Shown here one piece after another: positions 15,876-24,065 of a stretch of DNA of 64,000 bases. Location: contig NZ_WXEX01000004.1 in NCBI RefSeq assembly GCF_009877435.1, positions 186,001-250,000 of the forward strand, written 5' to 3'. The position numbers were made by a program, and so were the translations under genes. Each line of letters opens with the position of its first letter. Position 1 is the first letter of the stretch. A model generated the notes under the pieces. That model was given only the letters and a program-made list of their open reading frames with translations, did not search any database and was not told the origin of the DNA. Origin of the DNA: Heliomicrobium gestii (lineage in GTDB: Bacteria > Bacillota > Desulfitobacteriia > Heliobacteriales > Heliobacteriaceae).

Positions 15876-16427
15876 ATGGGCGCCATCACCGTAACCCAAA
15901 TTCCCCTACCGCAGAATTCCCTGGTCATCGGTTCGCTCTGCCCGATTCATTACGGCGATGCGTACCGCATGGCCCTTCCGAAGCACTTCACCGGCGGTGT
16001 GGACGAACTGACGGAACTGATTTTTTCACCGGCCGCCAACCCCTCCTGGGCGGCCAGGTTGGCCAGACTCCGCAACGGCATCGTCCGGTTCTTCGGCCTC
16101 AAAACCATGGGCCCTTCGTCCCGCCCGTCCGAAGGGGCAGGACCGTCACAACCGGCGCCGCGTCGACGGCTCTTTCCCGTGATCGAACGCACCGGCAGGG
16201 AACTGCTCTTGGGGCTGGATGATCGCCATCTGGATTTTCGCATCTCCGTCCAGATCGTTGACAACGGCGCCGATCGCTGGGGCGTCGTGACGACGGTCGT
16301 CCGGTTCCACAACCTCCTGGGAAGAGCCTACTTCCTGCCGGTGAAACCGATCCACCGGAGGATGGTCCCGGCGATCATGAAAAAAGCGGTCGCCGCCTGG
16401 GAAAAGGCGAACCCCCTCGGTGAATAA
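15876..16427 (+). CDS. DUF2867 domain protein
   Basis: This 183-residue protein starts at ATG with AAAGGAGACAAG upstream. It matches the DUF2867 pattern: an N-terminal DAYRMALP segment, then FPVIERTGRELLLGLDDRHLDF, and the end VRFHNLLGRAYFLPVKPIH followed by a basic helix. The family belongs to the SRPBCC/START-like fold group and lacks an assigned reaction. Some members are fused to NAD-binding proteins. A Pro/Ser-rich insert at about 75-95 is likely a disordered loop. It is cytosolic, and the aminotransferase gene begins 21 nt later, so they may be co-transcribed. Confidence 0.8.
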   Translation: MGAITVTQIPLPQNSLVIGSLCPIHYGDAYRMALPKHFTGGVDELTELIFSPAANPSWAARLARLRNGIVRFFGLKTMGPSSRPSEGAGPSQPAPRRRLFPVIERTGRELLLGLDDRHLDFRISVQIVDNGADRWGVVTTVVRFHNLLGRAYFLPVKPIHRRMVPAIMKKAVAAWEKANPLGE

Positions 16428-16448
16428 TCGGACAAGAAAAACGAAAAG

Positions 16449-17702
16449 TTGTCACCTGTTGCCAAAGGGGATATCATAGATAGTAATATTTCGTCGAAGG
16501 GAGCGATTACTATCTCTGTCGCAGAACATATCCGCGCCCAGATCTCTCAATCTTCCTGGATCCGCAAGATGTTTGAAGAAGGTGAACGCTTAAAACCGAT
16601 CGTCGGTGAAGATAAGGTCTATGACTTCACCATCGGCAACCCGAACAACGAGCCGCCGGCGGCCTTCCGGGAAGCCCTCAAAGAACTGGCCAACGACCCC
16701 ATCCCGGGGATGCACCGCTACATGAGCAACGCCGGCTATCCCGAGACGCGCCAAGCGATCGCCGACGCCCTCCGCGCCGCCAGCGGCAAGCCCTTGACCG
16801 CCGACAACGTGGTCATGACCGTTGGCGCCGGCGGCGCGCTCAATGTCGTCTTCAAGACGATCCTCGACCCTGGCGACGAGGTGATCATCTCGGCCCCCTT
16901 CTTTGTCGAATACAAGGGGTATCTCGCCAACCATGGCGGCAAAGCGGTCATCGTCCAATCGAAGGAAGACTTCCAACTCGATCTGGACGCCATCGCCGCA
17001 GCGGTGACGGCGAAGACGCGGGCCGTGATCATCAACTCGCCCAACAACCCCACCGGCGTCATCTACCCCGCCGAGAGCCTGGCGGCATTGCACCGGTTGC
17101 TGGAAGCCAAGGGCGCCGAACTGGGCCGTACACTCTTTGTCGTCTCCGATGAACCCTACGCCAAAATCGTCTATGACGATATCACCGTCCCCTCGGTCTT
17201 CGCCCACATCCGCAACAGCATCGTTGTCACCTCCCACAGCAAAGACCTCGCCCTGCCAGGGGAGCGGATCGGCTACGTGGCCTTCAGCCCCGAAATCGAT
17301 GAAGCGTCGCTGCTCTTCGACGGCCTGGTGCTGGCCAACCGCATCCTCGGATTCGTCAACGCGCCCGCTCTGATGCAGCGCCTGGTGGCCAAGCTGCAAA
17401 ACGAATCGGTCAACATCGACGAGTACCGGGAAAAGCGGGATCTCTTCTACGACAACCTGACCGCCATGGGCTTTGAGATGGTCAAGCCCCAGGGGGCCTT
17501 CTACCTCTTCCCCAAATCCCCCCTGGCCGATGACGTCGAATTTGTCCGGCGCGCCCAGAAGTACAACATCCTGCTCGTTCCCGGCAGCGGTTTCGGCAAA
17601 CCGGGCTACTTCCGGATCGCCTACTGTGTGGAAAAGCGGATCATCGAAAACTCCCTGGAGGCTTTCCGGGCGCTGGCCAAAGAATTTGGAATGCCCGGGT
17701 AA
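16449..17702 (+). CDS. Class I/II PLP-dependent aminotransferase
   Basis: This aspartate-aminotransferase-fold enzyme has 417 residues if started at TTG 16449. Visible are DFTIGNPN (substrate loop), MTVGAGGALNVVFK (cofactor phosphate loop), INSPNNPTGVIY (Asn to PLP), VSDEPYAKIVYD (Asp to pyridine N), and SHSKDLALPGERIGY with the Schiff-base Lys. FRIAYCV near the end carries the carboxylate-binding Arg. The specific substrate cannot be told. The start is uncertain: TTG 16449 has no Shine-Dalgarno, while homologues begin near ISVAEHIR. A GGGAG site lies at 16499-16503, the right distance from an ATC codon at 16512, raising a non-canonical start. A hairpin terminator follows. Confidence 0.85.
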   Translation: MSPVAKGDIIDSNISSKGAITISVAEHIRAQISQSSWIRKMFEEGERLKPIVGEDKVYDFTIGNPNNEPPAAFREALKELANDPIPGMHRYMSNAGYPETRQAIADALRAASGKPLTADNVVMTVGAGGALNVVFKTILDPGDEVIISAPFFVEYKGYLANHGGKAVIVQSKEDFQLDLDAIAAAVTAKTRAVIINSPNNPTGVIYPAESLAALHRLLEAKGAELGRTLFVVSDEPYAKIVYDDITVPSVFAHIRNSIVVTSHSKDLALPGERIGYVAFSPEIDEASLLFDGLVLANRILGFVNAPALMQRLVAKLQNESVNIDEYREKRDLFYDNLTAMGFEMVKPQGAFYLFPKSPLADDVEFVRRAQKYNILLVPGSGFGKPGYFRIAYCVEKRIIENSLEAFRALAKEFGMPG

Positions 17703-17744
17703 TACTCCTATCCAGCCCCGATCGGACAGCCATAGTTAAAAATA

Positions 17745-17783
17745 TCAAAAAACGAAAGGGTGACAGCTTGTCATCCTTTCGTT
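17745..17783 (-). terminator. Bidirectional terminator between convergent genes
   Basis: AACGAAAGG-TGACA and TGTCA-CCTTTCGTT form a long near-perfect hairpin. Six T follow on the minus strand. It separates the aminotransferase from yetF. Confidence 0.85.
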
Positions 17784-17827
17784 CGTTATTCCCCATTCGA
17801 CGGCGGCCGCAAGCCCCCTCGACCGCT

Positions 17828-18559
17828 TTACGTTGGCTTGTCTTCAACCTCATGGAGCCCACCCGCCTCATCGCGCCGGATATCCACATAAAGCGTTCCG
17901 TCGCTCTGCAAGGCGGCATAAAAAACCTGAGACAACTCCTCCACGCCATGCTTCTTCAATTCACCGAAGAGCCACCCGAAAGTGAGATTGCATTGACGCA
18001 AATTTTGTTCCAACACGTCGCCATCCTTGATGATCTCCGTGGCAAGTCCTTTATAGGCTGTCGGCTTGCCAAGGTCATGCATCGTGACGGGCAATTGTTG
18101 CGACTTTTTCAGAATGCTCAGTTTTCCATTGGGCTCTAACAAGGCGAATTCTACCTCGGTCATATTGAAAATCCCTTTTTCGCGAAGCTGCATCTCCAAC
18201 TCATTGAGATTGTAACGGAGACGCCGCATATTCTTTTCCATCAACTTGCCGTTTTGGATGACAACGACGGGCTCCCCTTCAAAGAGCTTGCGAGCAGCCA
18301 GGCTTTTCAAACTCACCTTTTCAATCGCCACGGTGGCGGCGGCGAGAATGATCGGACTCAGCAACAGCCAGGGACCTTTCACTTCATCGGTAACAAATTC
18401 GCCGGCCATCTTCCCCATCACGGTGTAAATGACAAAATCGAAATAGGTCATCTGCGACAATAACTGTTTCCCCATAAGACGTGTAAGCATAAACAGCAGG
18501 CTATAGATCGCCGCCGTTCTCCAGAAAACGTCGATCAACTGCAACCACTTTGTTTCCAT
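17828..18559 (-). CDS. YetF-type membrane protein (DUF421)
   Basis: This 243-residue protein has three N-terminal hydrophobic segments (about 12-30, 38-55, 62-80) containing the family motif RLMGKQLLSQMTYFDFVI. A cytosolic domain follows with two alpha/beta repeats: GEPVVVIQNGKLMEKNMRR, LNELEMQLREKGIF, VEFALLEPNGKLSI. That is the DUF421/YetF architecture; Bacillus YetF paralogues sit in the spore or cell membrane, and the function is not established. The start has AGAGGTGGGC upstream with an in-frame neighbour ATG. The gene is monocistronic, converges on the aminotransferase, and ends in a strong hairpin. Confidence 0.85.
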   Translation of the reverse strand: METKWLQLIDVFWRTAAIYSLLFMLTRLMGKQLLSQMTYFDFVIYTVMGKMAGEFVTDEVKGPWLLLSPIILAAATVAIEKVSLKSLAARKLFEGEPVVVIQNGKLMEKNMRRLRYNLNELEMQLREKGIFNMTEVEFALLEPNGKLSILKKSQQLPVTMHDLGKPTAYKGLATEIIKDGDVLEQNLRQCNLTFGWLFGELKKHGVEELSQVFYAALQSDGTLYVDIRRDEAGGLHEVEDKPT

Positions 18560-18675
18560 GAGTCATGCCCACCTCTGTCCAAACGCGTTCTTACGTTTCC
18601 ATCGCGGCTCCCCCCTCATTTTCTCCTCTCCCCGAAAGGGGAATCCCTCCCGAAGGGAAAAGCGAATCACCGGCA
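18560..18675. other. Short intergenic region upstream of yetF
   Basis: It contains two short hairpins built on CCCCGAAAGGGG and CCCTCCCGAAGGG, possibly transcript leader structures. No gene. Confidence 0.4.
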
Positions 18676-18709
18676 AACAAAAAAGCCGGGCTGCCAAGCT
18701 CCGGCTTTT
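18676..18709 (-). terminator. Intrinsic terminator of speH
   Basis: AAAAGCCGG/CCGGCTTTT stem with an 11-nt loop, minus-strand T-run, 32 nt after the speH stop. Confidence 0.85.
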
Positions 18710-18740
18710 CAAGGCGCAGGTTCAACGGGATCGTTCTCCT

Positions 18741-19181
18741 CTATGTTTCAGGGTCATGCCTCTGCGTATCCATCTTCTTTCTCAACCGGCTCAGGTTTTT
18801 CATGCCCCGGCTGATCTCCATGGCATGGGCCTCTTCGGCGTCAAGTTCCTGCGTGATCGACTCCAACGCCTCCCAGGGGTTTACCCGTTCTCCGCAGGTG
18901 AAGATGTCCACGGCCGCATAGCCGAGTTCCGGCCAGGTGTGGATCGTCAGATGGGATTCGGAGATCACCACGACGCCGCTCACCCCCTGGGGTTCAAAGC
19001 GATGAAAGACGATTTCCCGGATATCGGCCCCCGACTTCTCGGCGGCGCGCACCATGATCGCCTCCACCGTCGCAACGTCGTTGAGTTTTTCGGGATTACA
19101 CTCCCACACCTCGGCCAACAACTGCACGCCGAGGGGATTGCCCAGCACATTCATCCACTGCAGGTCCCCTTTCAGAAGCAT
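18741..19181 (-). CDS. speH: S-adenosylmethionine decarboxylase proenzyme
   Basis: This 146-residue (137 from the second Met) proenzyme makes decarboxylated SAM, the aminopropyl donor for spermidine. The self-cleavage site [12 protein letters not shown] is present: the Ser preceding His becomes the pyruvoyl group. The catalytic Cys is in [14 protein letters not shown]-terminal [14 protein letters not shown] is typical of the short prokaryotic class 1b enzyme. Length is normal and no frame damage is seen. GAGGAAT precedes the first [12 protein letters not shown], nine codons later, matches homologue starts better. It follows larC by 34 nt on the same strand, so it could be carried on the lar transcript. 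No spermidine synthase gene is nearby. Confidence 0.9.
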   Translation of the reverse strand: MLLKGDLQWMNVLGNPLGVQLLAEVWECNPEKLNDVATVEAIMVRAAEKSGADIREIVFHRFEPQGVSGVVVISESHLTIHTWPELGYAAVDIFTCGERVNPWEALESITQELDAEEAHAMEISRGMKNLSRLRKKMDTQRHDPET

Positions 19182-19215
19182 TATTCCTCAAGGAGACAGC
19201 AATTATTTGATCCGG

Positions 19216-20709
19216 TTATTCCGCTGTTTTCACCGTTTCCGCTTCATACTTGGCGAGAGCCTGACGGTAAATCTCCTTCACCGGCCGGTTTCCCCGGCGG
19301 GCTGCCGCCTGACAGTCCTCAAATTCCGGGTGAACGTTAAACACACGTCCACCGAGGATGCCCCGTTTCAGGCGAACAGGACCGCCTTCGGTGGTGACGG
19401 TGATCCAGTCCCGCTCCAGGCACGCCCGCTGTTCCAGACGGGAGCGAACACCCAGTGTGGTCGACTCGGCAAACAGTTGTTCCAGCACAGCGCCAGCGCG
19501 ATCGGGTGAACAGAGCACCGTCAGGTGACTGCCGAGGCGACCCTTCTTCATGAGGACAGAAAGGGCTTGCACATCCAAGGCGCCCGCCTCGAAGAGTCGT
19601 TGGGTCAGGGGCGAGAGCCACTGGGGATTCATGTCATCAACGGTCGTCTCGATGACCTGCACACTCTCCCAGCGCAGCGCCGGCGCTCCGCCGATGCTGT
19701 CGTTACTCCCGCCCCGGGGCGTCTCCCCCAGGCAGACGTCTCCCTGTTCCTGCGAATGACCGTGCCCGTATCCGCGACCCTGCCCGTGAGTCGCGCCGCC
19801 GGAGCAGACGAGCCAGTTTTTCCCGGCCTCTTCCCGCCGGCCCAGCAGCAACCGCAACACATTGGGCCGATCTTTCGCCTCGCGGGAACCGGCGCCGTGA
19901 CCGATGCGCTCGATCCGCAAGGGCATCCCTTGAGAGTGACTGTCATGGGGACGCCCCAAGGTGGTGCAGAGGGCGGCCCCGGTCGGGGTGACCAGTTCCC
20001 CCTCGCCGCCGCCGAGATAGACGGGAAAATCACGGACGAGGTCGGCCGTCGCCGGCGCAGGCACCGGCATCACCCCATGGGCGCAGCGGACTGTGCCCGA
20101 GCCGAGGGGAAGGGGCAGGACGAAAATCTCCTCCACCTGTAGATACGCCAAGGCCCAGCAGGTCCCTACAATATCGATGATGGCGTCCACCGCGCCCACT
20201 TCATGGAAGTGGACTTTTTCGACGGCGCAACCGTGCACCTTGGCCTCCGATTCGGCCAACCGCGTAAAGACGCGAATGGCTTTTTCCTTCACCGGGTCCG
20301 CCAAGGTCGATCCATCGATGATCTCGACAACATGGCGCAGGTGACGATGAGGCTGGGGCCGCTCATCGAGGATGACATTCACTTTCGTGGCGCGAATCCC
20401 CTTGGAGATGACAACGTCGCGACGCAGTTCATAGCCATCGACGCCAAGGCCCTGCAAGGCCTCCGTTAATTCCTCCCAGGGAACGCCCAGGTCGACGAGG
20501 GCGCCGAGCCACATGTCACCGGCCGCGCCGGAGACGGGATCGACGACGAGGATTTTATGACCGTCGGCAGAAATCGCGTTCCGGCGACCCTGCCCCTGTT
20601 TGCAGCGAACCTCTTTATCGGCGTTGTGGCCGTCATCGTGAGCGGTGTGCTCGTGGCGATGGCCGTGGTTGGCTGTAGGTTCGTACCCATGCTCATCGGC
20701 GTTACACAT
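19216..20709 (-). CDS. larC: Nickel-pincer cofactor biosynthesis protein LarC (single fused ORF)
   Basis: This 497-residue cytosolic protein inserts nickel into the pincer cofactor of LarA in a CTP-dependent reaction. The LarC core starts near residue 52 (ILVVDPVSGAAGDMWLGALVDLG) and includes KVHFHEVGAVDAIIDIVG, ELVTPTGAALC and the C-terminal module VIETTVDDMNPQWLSP through LKRGILGG. Some lactobacilli encode it as LarC1/LarC2 joined by ribosomal frameshift. Here both halves are one uninterrupted frame joined by a Gly/His-rich linker (~300-330). The first 50 residues are an extra His-rich extension (HGHRHEHTAHDDGH), a likely nickel-storage segment. It overlaps larB by 8 nt. Confidence 0.9.
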   Translation of the reverse strand: MCNADEHGYEPTANHGHRHEHTAHDDGHNADKEVRCKQGQGRRNAISADGHKILVVDPVSGAAGDMWLGALVDLGVPWEELTEALQGLGVDGYELRRDVVISKGIRATKVNVILDERPQPHRHLRHVVEIIDGSTLADPVKEKAIRVFTRLAESEAKVHGCAVEKVHFHEVGAVDAIIDIVGTCWALAYLQVEEIFVLPLPLGSGTVRCAHGVMPVPAPATADLVRDFPVYLGGGEGELVTPTGAALCTTLGRPHDSHSQGMPLRIERIGHGAGSREAKDRPNVLRLLLGRREEAGKNWLVCSGGATHGQGRGYGHGHSQEQGDVCLGETPRGGSNDSIGGAPALRWESVQVIETTVDDMNPQWLSPLTQRLFEAGALDVQALSVLMKKGRLGSHLTVLCSPDRAGAVLEQLFAESTTLGVRSRLEQRACLERDWITVTTEGGPVRLKRGILGGRVFNVHPEFEDCQAAARRGNRPVKEIYRQALAKYEAETVKTAE

Positions 20710-21484
20710 CTTGGGACCTCCCTATATCGCGGCGGCCGCTGCGGACGATCGTCGCCGCTAAGGCCGCCGCGCCGAAACCATTATCAATGTTTACGACGCC
20801 GACACCGAGGGCGCAGGAGTTCAACATGCCCAGCAATGCCGAGAGGCCGCCGAAGTTGGCGCCATAGCCGATGCTCGTCGGCACGGCCACGACGGGGATG
20901 TCGACCATGCCGGCCACGACAGAAGCGAGGGCGCCTTCCATGCCGGCAATGACGATGATCACCTGGGCCTCACTCAGTTCCTCCCGCTTTGACAGGAGCC
21001 GGTGAAGTCCGGCCACACCGACATCAAAAATCCGCTTCACCCGGCACCCCATGGCCAGGGCGCTGACAGCGGCTTCCTCAGCCACCGGCAGGTCGGCCGT
21101 TCCGGCTGTGACGACGGCGATGGTCCCGAGGGGGTGTTCATTCTCCTCGGAAACGCGCAGCGTCACGGCCTGAGCCAGATCGTGAAAAACCGCCTCAGGG
21201 ACTTTGCTTTTTACCGCCCCGTAGACTTCTGCCGTGCAACGCGTCGCCAGCACGGGCAGCCCCGTTTTGGTCAATCGCTCAAAGATGGCCGCCGTCTGTT
21301 CCGGCCGTTTGCCGAGACCGAAGATGACCTCCGGAAACCCCTGGTTGATGGCCCGGTAGTGATCGACTTTAGCAAAACCGATATCCTCGTAGGGCCAACC
21401 TTTCAGCCGATCGACGGCCTCTTCCACAGGCATCTGTCCATCCTGGACGGCCCGCAGCAAATGGGTCAGCCTGGAATGATCCAT
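20702..21484 (-). CDS. larB: Pyridinium-3,5-biscarboxylic acid mononucleotide synthase LarB
   Basis: This 260-residue protein carries out the first step of nickel-pincer cofactor synthesis: carboxylation and hydrolysis of nicotinic acid adenine dinucleotide to P2CMN. The N-terminal ~110 residues contain GFPEVIFGLGKRPEQT. The C-terminal PurE-like domain contains VVTAGTADLPVAEEAA, VIAGMEGALASVVAGM, and a glycine-rich end with PTSIGYGANFGGLSALLGMLNSC, here truncated in citation to its key features. GVVNIDNGFGAAALA closes the fold. It begins at ATG behind GGAGTCG and overlaps larC in an 8-nt translational-coupling arrangement. Length and motifs are normal. Confidence 0.93.
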   Translation of the reverse strand: MDHSRLTHLLRAVQDGQMPVEEAVDRLKGWPYEDIGFAKVDHYRAINQGFPEVIFGLGKRPEQTAAIFERLTKTGLPVLATRCTAEVYGAVKSKVPEAVFHDLAQAVTLRVSEENEHPLGTIAVVTAGTADLPVAEEAAVSALAMGCRVKRIFDVGVAGLHRLLSKREELSEAQVIIVIAGMEGALASVVAGMVDIPVVAVPTSIGYGANFGGLSALLGMLNSCALGVGVVNIDNGFGAAALAATIVRSGRRDIGRSQDV

Positions 21485-21687
21485 GGAAACCGACTCCTCC
21501 CGACAAGTTCAATCCTTATCATACCACAACTGTAGCAGTATGTAGTCGGCTGGAAATTATTCGGCGACACCGCCTCTTCTCCCGCTCCTGGATAGAGGAA
21601 CGCCCTCCCTTTGCAGAGAGGGCGCGCCGATTCACCGATGCGTTTCGACAGGTTACAGGCTCAAAGCCGAAACCGGCTCGAGTTAAC
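21485..21687. other. Spacer between larA and larB
   Basis: It contains a hairpin CGCCCTC/GAGGGCG (21602-21625) and AT-rich sequence near 21520-21545 that could hold a promoter for larB (minus). The hairpin has no T-run, so it may be an mRNA stabilising or partial termination structure. Confidence 0.45.
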
Positions 21688-21744
21688 GCTCACTTCATGA
21701 AAAACGGCTCACTTCATGAAAAACCGCTCACACCATGAAAAAGG
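21688..21744. repeat. Three tandem 19-bp repeats after larA
   Basis: Unit GCTCACTTCATGAAAAACS occurs three times with exact 19-bp period, the third with two changes. The TTCATGAA palindrome is in the first two. It lies 7 nt beyond the larA stop codon, in the larA-larB spacer. Confidence 0.8.
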
Positions 21745-21750
21745 CCGGTC

Positions 21751-23025
21751 CTACCCCACAATGACGCCGACGCCGTCGGGGATGACGGTGATCGCCGCGT
21801 CATCGCCCTTGATCGCCTTGGCCATGGCCAGCGCCGCTTCCACCGTTTCGGCGTAGTCGAGGTGCATGTCCCGGAAAGGCGCAGCCAGTTTGGGGTCGCT
21901 CACCATGATCACCTTGTGCTTGATCAGCATGCGGCAGAGGATCTGCGATTCCCACTGATCAGCAGGCGTATCTTCCTTGGCCGTAGCCAGGAAGGTATCC
22001 ATGGCGGCCTGGGCAGAGGGGAATTCGGCCAACTGGCGGTAGAACGCTTCGCCGCCGAGCCCGTCGGAGCAAGCGGCCACCATGATGATCACTGCGTCCG
22101 GCTTCGCGGAGGCCTCGGCCGCCGTCATGCCTTTGACCGCCTGGTACAGGTTCTGGTCAAGGGGGTAGCCGCCGTTCGTCGAGATGACGATGTCGCCGGG
22201 GATCGGCTTGGCGGCCACCAGTTCCCGCACAAAGGCACAGCCTTTCAGGTGAGCCTCGACGGAATCACCGGCCACGGCGTAAATGATCTCTTTATTGGCG
22301 TTGATCACCACATTCAGGATAAAGGCCAGCTTCGCCTTTTCGGCAGCGAAGAGCATGTCGCGGTGGATCGGGTTGTTTTCCAGGTTGCCTGTGCGGGCAT
22401 AGGGGCTGGAGATGAAGGTGGCGTTGTGGTTGTACATGACCGTCTTGCGGGAGGCGACGCCGGGCAGGACGCTCTTGCGGCCGCCAGAGAAACCTGCGAA
22501 GAAGTGGGGCTCAATAAAGCCGTCGGCCAGCAACAGGTCAGCCTCCACCGCCAGCTTGTTCACCCACAACTCGCCGCCGGAAGGCAGAATGCCCAAAAAG
22601 ATCATGTCCTCGTCTTTTTCCGAGAAATGGTTGACGATGGCCACCTCATCGACGACCTTCTGGCCGAATTTGGCCACCAATTCCTCGTCCGTCGTCGGAC
22701 GGTGCATGCCCGTAGCGACCAGGATCGTCACATCGGCGTCGGCGTTGCCTTTTTTGATCTCTTCGAGCATGAGCGGGATGTTGATGTGGCTGGGCACCGG
22801 ACGGGTATGGTCACTCGAAATGATGACGATATTTTTCTTGCCCTTGACCAGTTCGGACAGGGGCGGTGAGGCAATGGGGTGGGCCAGGGCGCGGCGCACG
22901 ATCTCTTCCTGAGTTCCCTCCGGGGTGTACTCATGATTTTCCGGCGTGAGCACATGGACCTTCGGTCCCGGCTCCAGAGGAAGGTCCAGATGCGTCTTAT
23001 GATAGGGCAGCTTGATCAACGACAT
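21751..23025 (-). CDS. larA: Nickel-dependent lactate racemase LarA
   Basis: This 424-residue cytosolic enzyme interconverts D- and L-lactate (or a related 2-hydroxy acid) by hydride transfer to the Ni-pincer nucleotide. I chose ATG 23025 (AAAGAGG upstream). With it the key residues fall at His108 (ATGMHRP), His174 (IEPHFFAG), Lys184 (SGGRKS) and His200 (YNHN). These are exactly the numbers known for the Lactobacillus plantarum enzyme, where Lys184 bears the cofactor and His200 binds Ni. An ATG nine codons earlier is less likely. LarA superfamily members vary in substrate, so lactate is likely but not certain. Followed by larB and larC. LarE is not in this window. Confidence 0.92.
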   Translation of the reverse strand: MSLIKLPYHKTHLDLPLEPGPKVHVLTPENHEYTPEGTQEEIVRRALAHPIASPPLSELVKGKKNIVIISSDHTRPVPSHINIPLMLEEIKKGNADADVTILVATGMHRPTTDEELVAKFGQKVVDEVAIVNHFSEKDEDMIFLGILPSGGELWVNKLAVEADLLLADGFIEPHFFAGFSGGRKSVLPGVASRKTVMYNHNATFISSPYARTGNLENNPIHRDMLFAAEKAKLAFILNVVINANKEIIYAVAGDSVEAHLKGCAFVRELVAAKPIPGDIVISTNGGYPLDQNLYQAVKGMTAAEASAKPDAVIIMVAACSDGLGGEAFYRQLAEFPSAQAAMDTFLATAKEDTPADQWESQILCRMLIKHKVIMVSDPKLAAPFRDMHLDYAETVEAALAMAKAIKGDDAAITVIPDGVGVIVG

Positions 23026-23057
23026 CAACCTCTTTCGTGATAGTGGTGACAAGGTTT

Positions 23058-23086
23058 ATTATATCGAAAGAAGGGATCTTTCGGAA
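23058..23086 (-). promoter_or_regulatory. larA promoter and palindromic operator candidate
   Basis: On the minus strand TATAAT (23063-23058) has TTCCGA 17 nt upstream. The spacer holds an inverted repeat CGAAAGA-N5-TCTTTCG (23065-23083), well placed for a regulator. Confidence 0.5.
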
Positions 23087-23342
23087 GGATCGAAATGCAG
23101 TAAACGTACAAGAAGTTGCTACATCAGCGCTCTGTTGTCCTCCTTGCGGGGCGATACAATAGTCGAAAGACCGGTAGATGAACAATCGTGCCCTTGAAGA
23201 TTGTACTCTGTTCCAACAAAACGTGTTAGAATATATTGTAAAAATACTGCAAACCATGAAAATAGGTTTTTTTCTCGAACGAAGAGAACCTTCGACCCTG
23301 ATCATTTCCGGTACTTCCGAGCGAGAAATGAGGTTCCTGTCG

Positions 23343-24065
23343 ATGGAACAATCCGATCCGTTGTTGTTCGTGGATATCCGCCATGGCGGTTACAGCGATA
23401 AAAAAGAGGCGATCCGAGACATCCGCTTTTCCCTCCAGCCTGGCGAAATGATGGGGCTGATCGGCGCCAACGGCGCCGGGAAGAGCACGACCATCAAAGC
23501 GATCCTGGGACTTTTGCCAGAGTTGAACGGCGAAATCCGCCTGGGCGGCGCGGAGCAGCGGCTGGCCTATGTGCCGGAACAGCCGATCTATTATGAAGAG
23601 CTCACATTATGGGAACATATGGAGTTGGCTGCGGCGGCTCACGGCCTTGGGGCGCAAATCTTCCAGGAGCGAGCCCTTTCGCTGCTTCATCGCTTTCGCA
23701 TGGAACCTGTGCGCGACCACCTGCCGGAAAGCTTCTCGAAAGGCATGCAGCAGAAGATGATGTTGATCCTGGCTTTTCTGCTCGAACCGGAGGTGTTCAT
23801 CGTCGACGAGCCCTTCGTCGGCCTCGATCCTCAGGCCACCCTGGATCTCTTGAGCCAGCTTGCGGCGGCGCGTCGCCGGGGCGCTGCCGTGCTCCTGTCC
23901 ACCCATGTGCTCGACACGGCGGAGAAAATCTGTGACACCTTCACCCTCATCGACGAGGGGCGCGTCGTCGCCAAGGGAACACTGGATCACCTGCGGGAAC
24001 AGAGCCGCCTCCCCGGCGGTTCCCTCTTTGACTGTTTTCACCGGCTTTTGGAGAACCGGCCATGA
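23343..24065 (+). CDS. ecsA: ABC transporter ATPase, EcsA-like
   Basis: This 240-residue protein starts from ATG 23343, with GAGG 9 nt upstream. The frame is open 55 codons earlier, but that part is not family-like. Walker A is GANGAGKST, the Q-loop is YVPEQ, and the signature is ESFSKGMQQK (SFSKG in place of LSGGQ). Walker B is VFIVDEPFVGLD and the switch His is in LLSTHVLD. EcsA-type ATPases are short (~245 residues) and pair with EcsB; in Bacillus they affect secretion, competence and intramembrane proteolysis. It overlaps the permease gene by 4 nt (ATGA). The transported substrate is unknown. Confidence 0.88.
   Translation: MEQSDPLLFVDIRHGGYSDKKEAIRDIRFSLQPGEMMGLIGANGAGKSTTIKAILGLLPELNGEIRLGGAEQRLAYVPEQPIYYEELTLWEHMELAAAAHGLGAQIFQERALSLLHRFRMEPVRDHLPESFSKGMQQKMMLILAFLLEPEVFIVDEPFVGLDPQATLDLLSQLAAARRRGAAVLLSTHVLDTAEKICDTFTLIDEGRVVAKGTLDHLREQSRLPGGSLFDCFHRLLENRP

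Noticed and set aside
19216-20709. Programmed frameshift in larC, as in some lactobacilli
   Set aside because: The reading frame is continuous across both halves; no shift is needed.
21688-21744. CRISPR-like array
   Set aside because: The three 19-bp units are directly adjacent with no spacers, and there are no cas genes.
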